From positions 3,472,064-3,536,063 of the forward strand of contig OW051468.1 in assembly GCA_932521025.1 (NCBI GenBank): a stretch of DNA of 64,000 nt, read 5' to 3'. The stretch is from Oscheius onirici. Its lineage: Eukaryota > Nematoda > Chromadorea > Rhabditida > Rhabditidae. The notes beneath the pieces are model-generated. The model made no database searches, was not told the DNA's origin, and saw only the letters and a list, made by a program, of their open reading frames with translations. The first letter of the stretch is position 1, and each line of letters opens with the position of its first letter. Of this stretch, positions 1 to 9,504 are shown one piece after another. Both the position numbers and the translations under genes were made by a program.

Positions 1-1204
1 CTATTATGGCCACGTCCCCAAAAGTGATCCCTGAACTCGCTCTTAGTGCGTCATTCATGGCGCTGTTTGTGACAGGAAGATAGGGAGACCTGTACCTTTG
101 CCAGAGTCACAACGGCCTCCATAACTTCTGGAAGTACCGTCGTATTGACGATTGTTCCCATCGAGAAGTAAATGATTCCTTTCTCTCCCTTCTCCATTTC
201 CTTTTCGAATACTTCTCCCAGTGGAGTACTGGCAGCCTCGGTGATACCAAGTCCTCCAGTGTTGATCATGTTAGGTAGGATGGGTCGTGGAATATCGATG
301 AATTCATCGGTCGTAATGAAAACAATGTCCGAATCAGAGGCAATTCTGCCAACATGTGGGAAATCGTTCCTGAAATGGGCTCGTATTGATTTCAAAGAGA
401 CAACTTACCCATATTTATCCCAGAAGACATGAGCCGTCGAAGTGTGAGTCCAATAACCGACGAAGAATCCAACCAGACCGTAGTAAAGATTGTAAGCTCT
501 GTCCAGATACGATACTCTCGGATCGACGTCTATTCCATGGGCTGGAATGTAGCTCAAAGGAGCCGGTTGGCCAGTATACCAGGAGGTGTATTCGAAGATT
601 GGACAACTGCTTTAGGGTTTTGAAAGAAAAATGAAAGAACCTTTGAATCCAAAAGTGAGTTTTGATTCCGAGAGCATGGGCTATTCCATTTCCACACAGG
701 TTAATCTGCTCGCCGAAAAAGGCATCAAATTTGTAGGAACGTAGCTTTTCTATAATCTCCTCATTGTCCAGAACTCCTAAATGAACCTTTCAAGGAAAAG
801 AGAAAGATGATACGTTTGCAGAATTGATTACAAGCCTCGTTGTACTTGATGATTCCCATAGAAATTTCCCAGATGTTATCTTCAGCAAAGATGTCATTCG
901 AAAAGCCTGATTTCATTCAATAGGGCTAAAAAAAGTAGAAATTACTCGAGAGAACGTCGTGAAGAGCCGACGAGAATCCCTTCATCGTCCATCTTTTTGC
1001 GACTTTGGCTGACTTGACCTTCTCGACGATGTTCAACCAATCTGGCTCGAAAATTACCACATCATGCCCAGCTTTAGCGAGCTCATCCGCGTATCTTCCA
1101 TTACTAATCATATGACTTCTACTGATTGTGGGAGAAAAGAAGAGAATCTTGTAGGGAAAGACATTGGGGAGTAGACAGAGAAGAACCAAGAAGTGTAGGC
1201 GCAT
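1..1204 (-). CDS. UDP-glucuronosyltransferase, 5' part (cut by window edge)
   Basis: Family role: UGTs conjugate sugars to small lipophilic molecules in the ER lumen. The start at 1204 gives a hydrophobic signal peptide (MRLHFLVLLCLLPNVFP). Exon 1 runs to about 949. Further exons carry NDIFAEDNIWEISMGI (about 836-905), GVLDNEEIIEKLRSYKFDAF (about 720-790), a block with YTSWYTGQPAPLSYIPAHG (about 415-600) and NMINTGGLGITEAAS followed by IIYFSMGTIVNTTVLPE (about 93-395). The last two are the typical nematode UGT core just upstream of the sugar-binding signature. That signature, the catalytic C-terminal half and the TM anchor lie outside the window. A donor near 93 leads into the last visible intron. 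Family call is firm; substrate unknown. Confidence 0.88.
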
Positions 1205-1389
1205 TGGAACAGACTGGCAGTCGGTATCATTGTCTGGTCAGAAATCATTATCATCGACAGGTCGCAGGAACAACGAAATGACAGATGATAGTTTAGGTGA
1301 TCTTTTCTAGTCTACAAGGACGCTAAAAGGTCTTCACATTTCAAAGTTCGGGCAGAGACTACAGTCGTTTTGAAAAGAAGAAGACTTTC

Positions 1390-1403
1390 AAGACGCATTT
1401 ATT
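1390..1403 (-). promoter_or_regulatory. polyadenylation signal region of the RING-like gene
   Basis: TTTATT on the plus strand (AATAAA on minus) about 45 nt downstream of the stop of the RING-like gene. Position and sequence fit a poly(A) signal. Confidence 0.45.
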
Positions 1404-1442
1404 CAACATCTTATGCTGTGTAAGACATTCCGTCCTTTGATA

Positions 1443-2330
1443 CTAGAGCTTGAGCTTCTCGAGTGTGTCGACGATGAGATTGAGTCGGCCGTTGGCTCCA
1501 GTGACGTCGCTGAGCATCTTGTCCAGATCCCCATTGCAGAGAGGTTTGAAACTGGCCTGATTCTCTAATGTTCCGATCGAGGCACGAGCCGTCTCTCCGC
1601 CAGAAGAACCGAGGACGAGACGAATGGCGAACTTGATGACCGTCTTGAGATCCGTGTGTTGATGGAAGCTGTGAGCCAGCTGGGAACGATCGGCATGTCC
1701 GTCCTTCTTGTGGTAGACCATCGTGCGGACGGAAATCTTCGGCAAGGAATCTTCCACAGACTTCAGAGTGGCTGTCGACAGCTTTTTACTCTTCCTGCTC
1801 GGTGGATTGGAGACACTGCGACGCTGTCTCTCCTCCGGAACCTTGCCCTGTTCCTGACGCGTCTTCCTGCTCTTGTATCTGGCCACGACGTCCTTCTGAT
1901 AGGCTTCCCAAGCCTCGGCCTCCGTCAGCAGACCGTAGATGTTGGTTCGCATACAGTCGTAGGCAGTACAGCCGATGGATCCGTCCTCGTTGTTGTTCAT
2001 CTTGTAGCACAGATTGCAGAGGTAGTGATCACATCGACCCATGGTGTGTACTTCCCGAGGAGGATGCTCAGCACGACAGGGACCATCACATCTGACCAGA
2101 ATATCCGAGGTAGAGGTCTTCTTGTGGAGAATCTGCGGCAGTGGCTCGTCCTCGTCCCAGACCAGCTCCAGGGTGTACTTGACCTTGTCGTTGGAAGAGT
2201 GCTTCTGGGCCAGAACCTTGGCGTCGACGGAGAAGATGTCTCTCGACTTGAGAGCCGGCGGAATCAGCTCTTTCAGGCTAGACGGCAGTCCAGCCATGGC
2301 AGACGACCTTCTTGCAGCGCTACTCGGCAT
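1443..2330 (-). CDS. Nematode RING-like (CDGPC/CDHYLC) zinc-binding protein
   Basis: Single open exon, 295 aa, using the ATG at 2330; the upstream in-frame extension has no ATG. A cysteine/histidine cluster at about residues 80-130 reads CDGPCRAEHPP, then MGRCDHYLCNLCYKM, then GCTAYDCM. The spacing resembles atypical RING/treble-clef zinc sites found in nematode-restricted families. The middle is basic (RKSRKTRQEQ..., SRKSKK). The C-terminus is helical with no TM segment. E3-ligase activity is possible but unproven. It is transcribed divergently from the gene at 2494. I do not recognise a named orthologue. Confidence 0.7.
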   Translation of the reverse strand: MPSSAARRSSAMAGLPSSLKELIPPALKSRDIFSVDAKVLAQKHSSNDKVKYTLELVWDEDEPLPQILHKKTSTSDILVRCDGPCRAEHPPREVHTMGRCDHYLCNLCYKMNNNEDGSIGCTAYDCMRTNIYGLLTEAEAWEAYQKDVVARYKSRKTRQEQGKVPEERQRRSVSNPPSRKSKKLSTATLKSVEDSLPKISVRTMVYHKKDGHADRSQLAHSFHQHTDLKTVIKFAIRLVLGSSGGETARASIGTLENQASFKPLCNGDLDKMLSDVTGANGRLNLIVDTLEKLKL

Positions 2331-2493
2331 CCAAAACCCTACTTTTTTAAGAAACAATATAACTTTTTGTAACTTTCTCGTATTTGGTTCGAGTTTCTGT
2401 TTTTATAAACAAAAGCAAACAAAAGTTTGTAGTTAGGAGAGACTATAAAAGGGCTTCCAAACTGAAGAAAGTTCATTGTCCATCTACTCACCG
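2331..2493. promoter_or_regulatory. Bidirectional promoter with two opposed TATA boxes
   Basis: The 163-bp gap between two divergent ATGs has TATAAAA on plus at 2444-2450, 44 nt before the plus ATG, and TATAAAA on minus at 2401-2407, about 71 nt before the minus ATG. Both distances suit a start site about 30 nt downstream of a TATA box. This suggests co-expression of two single-exon genes; inference only. Confidence 0.5.
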
Positions 2494-3570
2494 ATGTCCG
2501 AAGGTCGCAGTCGCAGCAGCAGCCGTAGCTCGTCTGGTGGAAGAAGAAGAAACGCCGAGCTGAGGAAGTACGTGCTGAAGAAGAACCACCTCGAGTCTCT
2601 CCAGAAGGACGCCGTCTTCCAGCTGACCAGGGAGCAGAAGATTCGTCTGAAGAGGACTGTCTGTCTCCTGGACGACAAGATCGCCATCTTCACGACCATC
2701 TACATCTACGACAGTCTGCTCTCTCCGGTGCAATACGACGAGGCTCTCGGAACCCTGAAGACCGTCAAGGAGGAGAAGCACTACCGAGAGAATAAGGACA
2801 GGAATCCGATGGAGACCATCAGTCAGACGGTCTACCACGGAGTCAAGATGATGCGTCTGGAGAGGACGACTACACTCGCTCGAGAGTACCTGGATCGGGA
2901 GTGGCAGACGAGCGAGACGCGTGGGATCGAGAAGGGATTCGTCTCGAGGCTGGCTGACGACAAAGAGGTCTCTACGTCGATCAAGACTTCGAGTGAGAGT
3001 AGCAGCACGGAATCTGCCGGCTACAAGAACCAGACGAGTCTGCTGTTCCACTTCGACCACGACGACCAGACTCCGGACCACCTGCTCAAGGGACAGTACA
3101 GGAAGCGAGAGGAATGGCCCGACATGGAGCACTGTATCCATCTGGATACGAGAGTCGAAGAGGGAAGGAACACGGTCAAGATGTTTCTGGATGTCCATCT
3201 GAAGCCGGAACTGTACGATCTGGAGAAGGGATCCTACGTCGAGGAGATCCGCGAGTACCGCTTCAATGCGTCGGAGAGTCAGATAGTCGATCTGGACAGG
3301 AAGTTCAAGGCCAGTCCTGGACTCAGTAGCACTCTCAATAAGACAGCCGTCTTCTGGAGCTCCAAGATGACTCCTCCTTCCGTCCATCCGATCGCCATCC
3401 CTGGTCCTCAGAGTCACAGGAAAGTCCCTCGTCTGAAGCTGCCCGACAGTCCGGAGAAGGATGTCCAGACGGCTGTCCTCTTCAGCCAAAAGAAGAAGAT
3501 GCCCTTACACGACAGGCTACACTTTTCTGACCTTTCATGCTCGGAGAATGCTATTTTCGTGTGCGTCTAG
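2494..3570 (+). CDS. Unrecognised intronless protein (358 aa)
   Basis: Start is the ATG at 2494; the in-frame codons before it (from 2476) hold no ATG. The N-terminus is Ser/Arg-rich (MSEGRSRSSSRSSSGGRRR), followed by charged helices, a serine cluster (SESSSTESAG) and an acidic patch (FHFDHDDQTPDHLL). Codon use is strongly biased to G/C-ending codons, like the divergent neighbour and unlike the surrounding AT-richer DNA, which supports real coding. No signal peptide or TM. I do not recognise the family. Lack of introns and a shared promoter with the RING-like gene suggest a linked function, possibly germline, but that is inference. Confidence 0.68.
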   Translation: MSEGRSRSSSRSSSGGRRRNAELRKYVLKKNHLESLQKDAVFQLTREQKIRLKRTVCLLDDKIAIFTTIYIYDSLLSPVQYDEALGTLKTVKEEKHYRENKDRNPMETISQTVYHGVKMMRLERTTTLAREYLDREWQTSETRGIEKGFVSRLADDKEVSTSIKTSSESSSTESAGYKNQTSLLFHFDHDDQTPDHLLKGQYRKREEWPDMEHCIHLDTRVEEGRNTVKMFLDVHLKPELYDLEKGSYVEEIREYRFNASESQIVDLDRKFKASPGLSSTLNKTAVFWSSKMTPPSVHPIAIPGPQSHRKVPRLKLPDSPEKDVQTAVLFSQKKKMPLHDRLHFSDLSCSENAIFVCV

Positions 3571-3776
3571 GCAGCAGAAGTGTATTCTTCGAAGAGGAAG
3601 TCTCTGCTGTGAATCGACTTCAGATCGTCGTCGGTCGGGTAGCAGTCCTCACTCGACTCACTTTCGGGCTCCTGACTGCTGAGGATGACAGTATCCATTC
3701 CTGTACCGAAATCCATTGACGCCGTCATGTGTAGAAATAAAATGCCTGATTTTTTCATCGAGGTCAGTAGCTCCAT
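3567..3776 (-). CDS. Possible terminal exon of a small minus-strand gene
   Basis: Open frame of up to 69 aa with an acidic, serine-rich tail (ILSSQEPESESSEDCYPTDD) ending convergently against the gene at 2494-3570, with stop codons nearly overlapping. Composition looks protein-like, but no convincing upstream exon or start was found. It may be chance. Confidence 0.25.
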   Translation of the reverse strand: MELLTSMKKSGILFLHMTASMDFGTGMDTVILSSQEPESESSEDCYPTDDDLKSIHSRDFLFEEYTSAA

Positions 3777-3824
3777 CGCATCTTTTATTAAACGATAGAT
3801 TCTACCTGTATCTGAAATTGGAAT

Positions 3825-3979
3825 ACCTGGCGTCGAATAGTACCATTCGAGGACATTTGAGGAAGAGGACAGATTCTGCTCCAGATGAACTGCAAGATGG
3901 GTGGAGCTCTCTGGAAAGTCAACCTGCCTCTAAAAGAATTCTATGCTTGTCGGCTATGATCTGTACAACGATTCCACGT
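3825..3979 (+). pseudogene. Decayed PIWI-domain Argonaute fragment
   Basis: Plus-strand frames read [20 protein letters not shown] then, after a one-base shift, [12 protein letters not shown]. This order matches the PIWI-clade block of an LQMNCKMGG-like core, then W-x-V-x-(L/I)-PL, then a (M/V)-V-G-x-D-x-Y-x-D motif holding the first catalytic aspartate. A second shift just upstream separates a likely preceding piece ([10 protein letters not shown]). A plausible donor (GTGAGT) follows at about 3980. No other PIWI, PAZ or MID segment is visible nearby, so it is a relic rather than a gene. Confidence 0.45.
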
Positions 3980-4317
3980 GAGTTGTGACTGTCTCTTCGG
4001 TTCAATCTTTTTTTCAGATTCCTTATATCCGCAACCAGGTTTGCCTTGCACATTCTGGATAATCTCCATTGGACAAGCAATAGAGAAAATCTCGTCAAGT
4101 TTTGATGTTTGATTTGACAGGTTACGACAGGTAACCGAGTTGCAACTTGAGTTTTCCTCAAGATTTTAAGGGTGGTTGCGTAAATAGCCTTGGAGGTAAC
4201 TGGCGCAAACGTACAGCAGTTATCCAGAGATTGAGAAAATCCCCCCCCCCCTAAATTTGAAAATTGAGGTTTCTTCTCAGTCCCGATGTTTAGGGTATTA
4301 AGGAGTTGGGCAAAATA

Positions 4318-4927
4318 CTGCTTTTTCATAATTATAGGTTCACCCCAGTTTTTTGACCTAGCGCGGCGCGCGTTTGTCAAAACTTTCTGATATGTTTTCC
4401 GGCCTCAGTAGCCGTATTTTCAAAGAATTCAGTAGTGCATTGAGCATTTTTCAGTAGTTTTCCTATTTTTGTACCTTCTAGGGCAGTGTTACATAATGTA
4501 AGAACAACGCATTGCCAAAATTTGAGCCAGTTTCCTTGTAATCCCAGAGAGTTAGGAGCGATTTACCGACTCCCTTCCGTGCACCAGTACAAAATAGACT
4601 TTTCGGATGAGCTCCAATTCGAGGTTATTTTGTCTTCCAGTTGTGCACACCCAATCAAAGGCACTTTCTGAGCTTTCAGTTTATATATTGGCCATTTCTG
4701 TCCATTGTAACGGACAATTTCAGATGTGAACCTATAATTATGAAAAGGTACAAAAATAGGAAAACTGCAGGAAAATGCTCAATGGACTACTGAATTCTTT
4801 GAAAATATGGCTACTGAGGTAAACTTTAAACACGCCAAATCGATCGGAAAACATATCAGAAAGTTTTGATAAACGCGCGCCGCGCTAGGTCAATAAACTT
4901 GGGTGAACCTATAATTATGAAAAGCAG
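4318..4927. repeat. Fold-back element with long inverted arms
   Basis: Left arm 4318-4477 and right arm about 4748-4927 are imperfect reverse complements, sharing TTCATAATTATAGGTTCACC, a GCGCGGCGCGCG core and a TTTTCAAAGAATTCAGTAGT block. The right arm lies beyond an extra internal copy of the end motif (4725-4747). The central 270 bp carries no coding signal. It is a non-autonomous DNA element or similar hairpin-forming repeat. Confidence 0.75.
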
Positions 4928-5400
4928 TGTAGAAGCAGAACGGTTGTTCCAAGAGATCTTATTTTTCGTTTAACTCCAGAACTCAAAATCGCTCGACAAT
5001 TCCTGACTTTTCGAACTTAATCTCTGACACCCAGAAGTGTCAAAGATTAGGCATTTTGTACTGAAAAGGGCGACTTGTAGCGTCTGTAGCTCGGTTATCT
5101 TTGAAAATAAACCCCATACAGTATAGTAATTCGGAATCAGCGTAATTTTCTCTACAGGACCCATGTTTCCGTTTATGGTCGAAAAAAAGGTCCGGACACT
5201 CGCTTTAACAATCTTCGCCTTCTGGTAACCGTCCTTGCACCTGTTTGTGTCGGTTTACGAGGGTTAAAGAAAGGAGAAAAACGTTTACTAAGCCGACAGA
5301 ATAGTTGTTACGGAAAAAGTTGACTGTCAAAGGATTCGTTAGATTCAAGAACTGGTCTTACCGGAGAATTTGGCGATCAAGAAGAAACAGAAAACGAAGA
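4928..5400. other. No gene seen
   Basis: AT-rich intergenic DNA between two repeat blocks. Only short open frames without codon-like composition. Confidence 0.5.
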
Positions 5401-6446
5401 AATCCCACAATCGCCCCCCCCCACCAAGAATTTCAGCCCCCCCCCCCCCCACCAACGGGAAGATGTTCAGGGAAGCCCCCCACATGGGGTGATCTTGCCC
5501 CCCAATTGGTGGGGAGTCTGACTGAGCGGTGGGGGGCTTATTTAGGATGTTAACATCTCATATAAGCACCCCACCGTGAAAATTGGGGGTGCTTATATAC
5601 GATACCCGGACCTATCCCATATAAGCCCCCCACGAAAGTCATTTTCATCCCCCATCTTCAGGCCCTGTTTTTAACCCCCACCCTCATCCCATACTTACCC
5701 CCACTCATCCCATACTCGCCCCCCACATGTCCATTTTCTACTGCCCACCCAAGTTTTGTATTTTAGGATTCAGTGTGCATTCTGGGGTAACCTAAGCCTA
5801 AGCCTAAACAATTTAGGAAGAAAAAACTGAGAAATCTAGAAGAAAATAGAGAACAAACAAGAAAAAGGAGAGGAATCAAGCAAAAATAGTATTCTGGATA
5901 AGTAAAAAGGGACTAACCTGGTTTTTTTTGGGTTTTTATGCCTAAAATGTGGTTGCATTGTTTACAGTAATTTTTTAACAAAAAAAGAAAAAAAAATTGA
6001 AGAAAAAAGGGCAGGATAAAAAGTTGTAAAAATCGGCCTGCAATCTTACAGGCCGATTTTTTACAACTTGGTCTATTTTATTGAAATGGGTAGAAAAATA
6101 AAGAAGTCAAGGGAAATTGCTTTTTTGCTGGAATAAACATGTTTTTTTCTCGGAATCTTCCGTCTAAAATGTTTTTCAACGTCTAGAACAACTTTTTCAA
6201 CAAAAATGAAGCAGAAAAATAGCGAAAAATAAAAGAAAACAAAGCAGAGAGGCAAGAAAAAGAGAAAAATCGAAAATAATGAAAACCCAAATTCGAATTT
6301 CGAAGTTTCAAATTACGTTGTAAACATCATGCATGATGGGGGTTGAACTGACCGAGGTGGGGGGGAAGGGGCTCTACTGAAAAGGTGGGGGGCTGGAGCG
6401 GTGGGGGCTCTATTGGTTTGGGGTGGGGGGCATGAATAGGATCTAC
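5401..6446. repeat. Repeat block with C-tract left end and G-tract right end
   Basis: The left part (5401-5760) is studded with C runs, including ones at 5414-5422 and 5437-5450, and repeats a CCCATATAAGCCCCCCAC-like motif (near 5553, 5617, 5690). The right part (6347-6440) carries the complementary pattern of G runs (GGTGGGGGG). Between them lies AT-rich DNA with no gene and a strong hairpin at 6021-6069. The inverted arrangement suggests a mobile element or a mutated mini-satellite. Confidence 0.5.
6021..6069. repeat. Near-perfect 20-bp-arm hairpin
   Basis: AAGTTGTAAAAATCGGCCTG pairs with its reverse complement across an 8-nt loop; one arm has an extra T. It lies inside the AT-rich centre of the C/G-tract block. 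Confidence 0.7.
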
Positions 6447-6970
6447 CCACAGAAAACTACAACGAAATTAGAGACAATTATCCACAAAACACTTTGAATA
6501 ATTTTTGACAAGACGTCATAGCGGTTATTGGCAAGCTCCATAGATAACCGGCTGGATGGTTTGAGGGCGGAAGCGCTGTCTGTTTATGTTGAGGGGATGG
6601 TCGCTGGATGAGTAATCAGGGAGTGATTTGCATGCTGTCTGGGAATCTGCTCCTGTTGAATCAGTTGTTTCCGAACTTCCTCTGTTAGACTCGCTTCTCT
6701 CCATCCCGTCTTTATAAGCTGTCCTTCTTTCTTTGTCGAATCCTGAGTAGATAAAGGTTATCCCGTAATCAATGTCAGAATCTTAGTAGTCAGCATAAGA
6801 GGAACCCCTTGTATCTAATAGTCCATAAGGTTTGAGGCTGTCAATGAGTCTGCTACTCTGATGGTTTTACAGCTAGCGGCAACTGAGATATTTATGGTTT
6901 CTGACAAGAGTTCGAAGGTTCAAAACATGTCAGTGAGATCAAAAACAATTATGAAATTCATGAAAAAAGA
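6447..6970. other. No gene seen
   Basis: Intergenic DNA downstream of the minus-strand small membrane-protein gene. A short block at 6749-6780 resembles one at 9334-9364 (ATAAAG..TA.CCCGTAATCAA), which hints at a duplicated non-coding tail. Confidence 0.4.
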
Positions 6971-7305
6971 TTACAGAAAGACATCAGTATCACGAGGAAG
7001 AAGTTCATTGTCTTCTTCAGTCCTCCATCTTTCCGTCAAAGATTCCGGATCGATCTCACTCCAAACTACATGATTAGATTGAACTTGGAGAAGAGCAAAG
7101 ATATATGAGAAGCTGATAAACGAGACCAGAAAACCGACTGATACCAAAAAGGAGAGGATCCTCAAGTCGTCTGAAAGTGTTCTTTTTACCGAAAGAAAAA
7201 ATTTGAACTGTTGTTGTAGAGACTGTTTCCAATTATGAGAGTAATTAGAACGAGATAGAAAGAGACGACAGATAGTAGAATGACGAAGATTGGACACTTG
7301 CACAT
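6971..7305 (-). CDS. Small two-TM membrane protein, array member 1
   Basis: Two exons, complement of 6971-7170 and 7209-7305, giving 98 aa. TM1 (about residues 5-26, IFVILLSVVSFYLVLITLII) is followed by a 38-nt phase-1 intron. Exon 2 starts DDLRILSFLVSVGFLVSF, with TM2 at about residues 36-60. The C-tail is acidic (TERWRTEEDNELLPRDTD). The organisation, TM1 then phase-1 intron then D-x-L then TM2, recurs in the genes at 16921, 17335, 19250 and 20491. No recognised family. Probably an integral membrane protein; topology unknown. Confidence 0.6.
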
Positions 7306-7507
7306 GTTTGGATAGGAAGAGGGAGAGGAGTAGAGTTAAGTGGTGGTTCGGATGTGCTTCCAGTCGAGGATTTATGAGACGAGGTAGCTGGAAAAGAACA
7401 AGGATGTCCCAGAAAGGGTCCTACATTCGCTTCAACAGTAGCTCAATAAAAGTTGTGTTTATTCAGGACTCACAATCAATACGGTTTTTGCACTGGGGAA
7501 CTTTCTG

Positions 7508-8340
7508 ACAAGGGAAGCTTGTCAACTTAAGTTGGAGTTTTGCAACGAGTATATTGTCATTCGATAGCCCTTTACGAACTGATTCTGGGGTATACTCCCA
7601 AATTCGCTTAATCCCTCCCTGTTCCGAGTTATGAACGATTTAAAAAAAGGTCGCACCCGTACCGTGAAACATACCACGCGGGATAGGAATTCGAAAACGT
7701 GGCAAGCGTGGCCCTATGGTGTGTAGTCCGGACTCATGATCATTCGGTCATGGGTTCGACTCCATTTTCTTTATTTCATTTTTGTTTTTCATCTTTGACT
7801 TTCCTTGTGCTTTTCTTCACTTTTTGGATAATTTTGGATGTAAACCATATCGAAAGGCATTTTCTTGCGCCCAGGAGACTTTTAGAGAAAAAAACATTTT
7901 CGACGCTAATTCTGACTCTGTGCCCAATTGATCATCAAAAATTTTCAAAATCCGGAAAGTGATGTCCAATTGATTTAGGGATCTTCTGAAACAGTCATAG
8001 TGAAGTGAGAGTGACAAATTTTGATAGGAATAGTGATTGATATTGTGCTCTCTGATCTGATTCTGTGGTTTACCCATGTCAAAAAACTTTATAAACCAAG
8101 TTGTATACCCATCTAGAGGGTCACATTTATCGAAATTGTCACTCTCACTTCGCTATGACTGTTTCAGAAGATCCCTAAACCAATTGGACATCACTTTCCG
8201 CTTTTTAAATCGTCCATTACTCGGAACAGGGAGGGATTAAGCGAATTTGGGAGTATACCCCAGAATCAGTTCGTAAAGGGCTATCGAATGACAATATACT
8301 CGTTGCAAAACTCCAACTTAAGTTGACAAGCTTCCCTTGT
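7508..8340. mobile_element. Fold-back DNA element interrupted by a tRNA-derived insertion
   Basis: The right arm (about 8135-8340) is contiguous. Its reverse complement is split on the left into 7508-7646 and 7958-8020. The ends read ACAAGGGAAGCTTGTCAACT. The interruption (about 7647-7957) is absent from the right arm, so it inserted later. The element holds no transposase and is presumably non-autonomous. Confidence 0.75.
7647..7957 (+). mobile_element. SINE-like insertion with tRNA-derived head
   Basis: Around 7701-7770 the sequence has an A-box-like GTGGCCCTATGG and an exact B-box-type GGTTCGACTCC at tRNA spacing. The T-stem pairing is poor, so it is not a working tRNA. It fills a gap in the left arm of the surrounding fold-back element, which defines the insertion as about 310 bp. 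Confidence 0.5.
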
Positions 8341-8675
8341 GAGAGCATGTAGAGTTGTGACCCCGTCTCACACTCTCTAACGATACAATGCCAGTGCATA
8401 CCAGACTCTAGTGACACTCTAACAACAGGCTTACGGTTCAGGGCGTTCTGCACAAGCGCCAACTTTCTTCGCAGTTGTTTGTTCAAATGAATAGAGAAGA
8501 AGATGAAGTAGAGTATGATATGAAGGAAGAAAAACACCATGAAGCGGATCGATGAGCTTAGTGAATCCCCTGAAAAAGGAAGACCAACTCACGATGCACT
8601 TTTCCACTGGAAGCGTATTGGTAGAAAGAGAATACCCAAGGTAAAGGCGAACTTTAGTTTGAGAAGTAGTTTCAT
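8217..8675 (-). CDS. Small membrane protein, array member 2, tail inside the fold-back arm
   Basis: Two predicted exons, complement of 8217-8556 and 8593-8675, giving 140 aa. TM1 is near residues 5-22 (KLKFAFTLGILFLPIRF). After a 36-nt intron, TM2 reads RFMVFFFLHIILYFIFFSIH, followed by a basic and Cys-containing tail. From about 8340 the reading frame runs into the right arm of the fold-back element, so the last 40 or so residues are transposon-derived. The intron here is phase 2, unlike its neighbours, so membership in the array family is less certain. The true 3' end could be spliced differently. Confidence 0.42.
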
Positions 8676-8875
8676 CTCCTACGGAATGTTTCCTTCGAGA
8701 CGAAAACGACAGAATGAGTGAATATGATCAGAACTTATCGGGAAAGACGTACTCAAAAATATGGTAAAGTTAACAACACCGAATAGAAAATCAAGGCCAT
8801 AGAAAATTCATCTTTTCTATCGAGAAAAAAACCAGATGTGATTTGATTGATAGTCACAACGAGGGCAGGAAAGCC

Positions 8876-9262
8876 ATGAGTACTGAAATCGATACCCGAA
8901 GTCTTCCTCGATTACTCAAATCTTTCAGTAAAAAAAGCAAAATGAGGTTCGCTCTGTTCGTCTTCAGCAGTATTCAAACTGTAATGCTCGCTTGCATCTT
9001 TGTCGCCTTACGCTTCAGTCCAGATCTTCCTCGTCGTAAGTCATCTAAATACAAAAGAAAATTAATGAATTGAGACATCTTCTACGTGCTGGACTATGCC
9101 ACATCGTCCCTTCTAGTATTCTTCATGATACTTTCGTTCTTGGCCTACTTTGGCGGAGAAGAATTCGATCAACCAGCGGTGAGTTTTTATCAAGATGAGC
9201 AGACCTTTTAATGATTCTAGCCTGTTATTCCACCGGTTGCTGACGCTGCTCCAGCTGCTTGA
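8876..9262 (+). CDS. Small two-TM membrane protein, array member 3
   Basis: Three exons, 8876-9035, 9075-9178 and 9221-9262, giving 101 aa. TM1 is about residues 24-45 (FALFVFSSIQTVMLACIFVA). A 39-nt phase-1 intron follows. Exon 2 begins HIFYVLDYATSSLLVFFMIL (TM2). Exon 3 encodes PVIPPVADAAPAA and a stop; AATAAA follows at about 9282. The last exon ends in an Ala/Pro motif shared with array member 4 (EPAPAA). All three exons join in frame with canonical splice sites. Confidence 0.62.
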
Positions 9263-9504
9263 GATCTCTTTTCTGGAGCACTCAATAAACTTGTCTGTAT
9301 AAGTGTTCTCAATGACATAAAAGATAAAGATAAAGTTTACCCCGTAATCAACGCCAGAGCAAGCTCATTGCGTGCGGGTCTAATCTGAGGGGCCAGAGAA
9401 ATCAGGCTTACGTTCTATAATCTGGACAGGTGCCAAGTCTGACTCCAAGAACGCTTTATCTTCGTAGCATGCTACTACCGTAAAACCTGTGGAGAGCCCG
9501 GAAA

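Noticed and set aside
1656-2372. Long plus-strand open frame over the RING-like gene
   Set aside because: Exact antisense shadow of a gene with strong codon bias; no features of its own.
2488-3489. 333-codon minus-strand open frame opposite the 2494 gene
   Set aside because: Antisense shadow caused by G/C-ending codon bias; Leu/Arg-rich and featureless.
3919-4380. Minus-strand 153-codon frame
   Set aside because: Runs through a poly-C tract and into the fold-back arm; composition is not protein-like.
7701-7770. Functional tRNA gene
   Set aside because: A- and B-boxes are present but T-stem and acceptor do not pair; judged a tRNA-derived repeat.
7817-8077. Minus-strand 86-codon frame
   Set aside because: Lies wholly within the fold-back element and its insertion.
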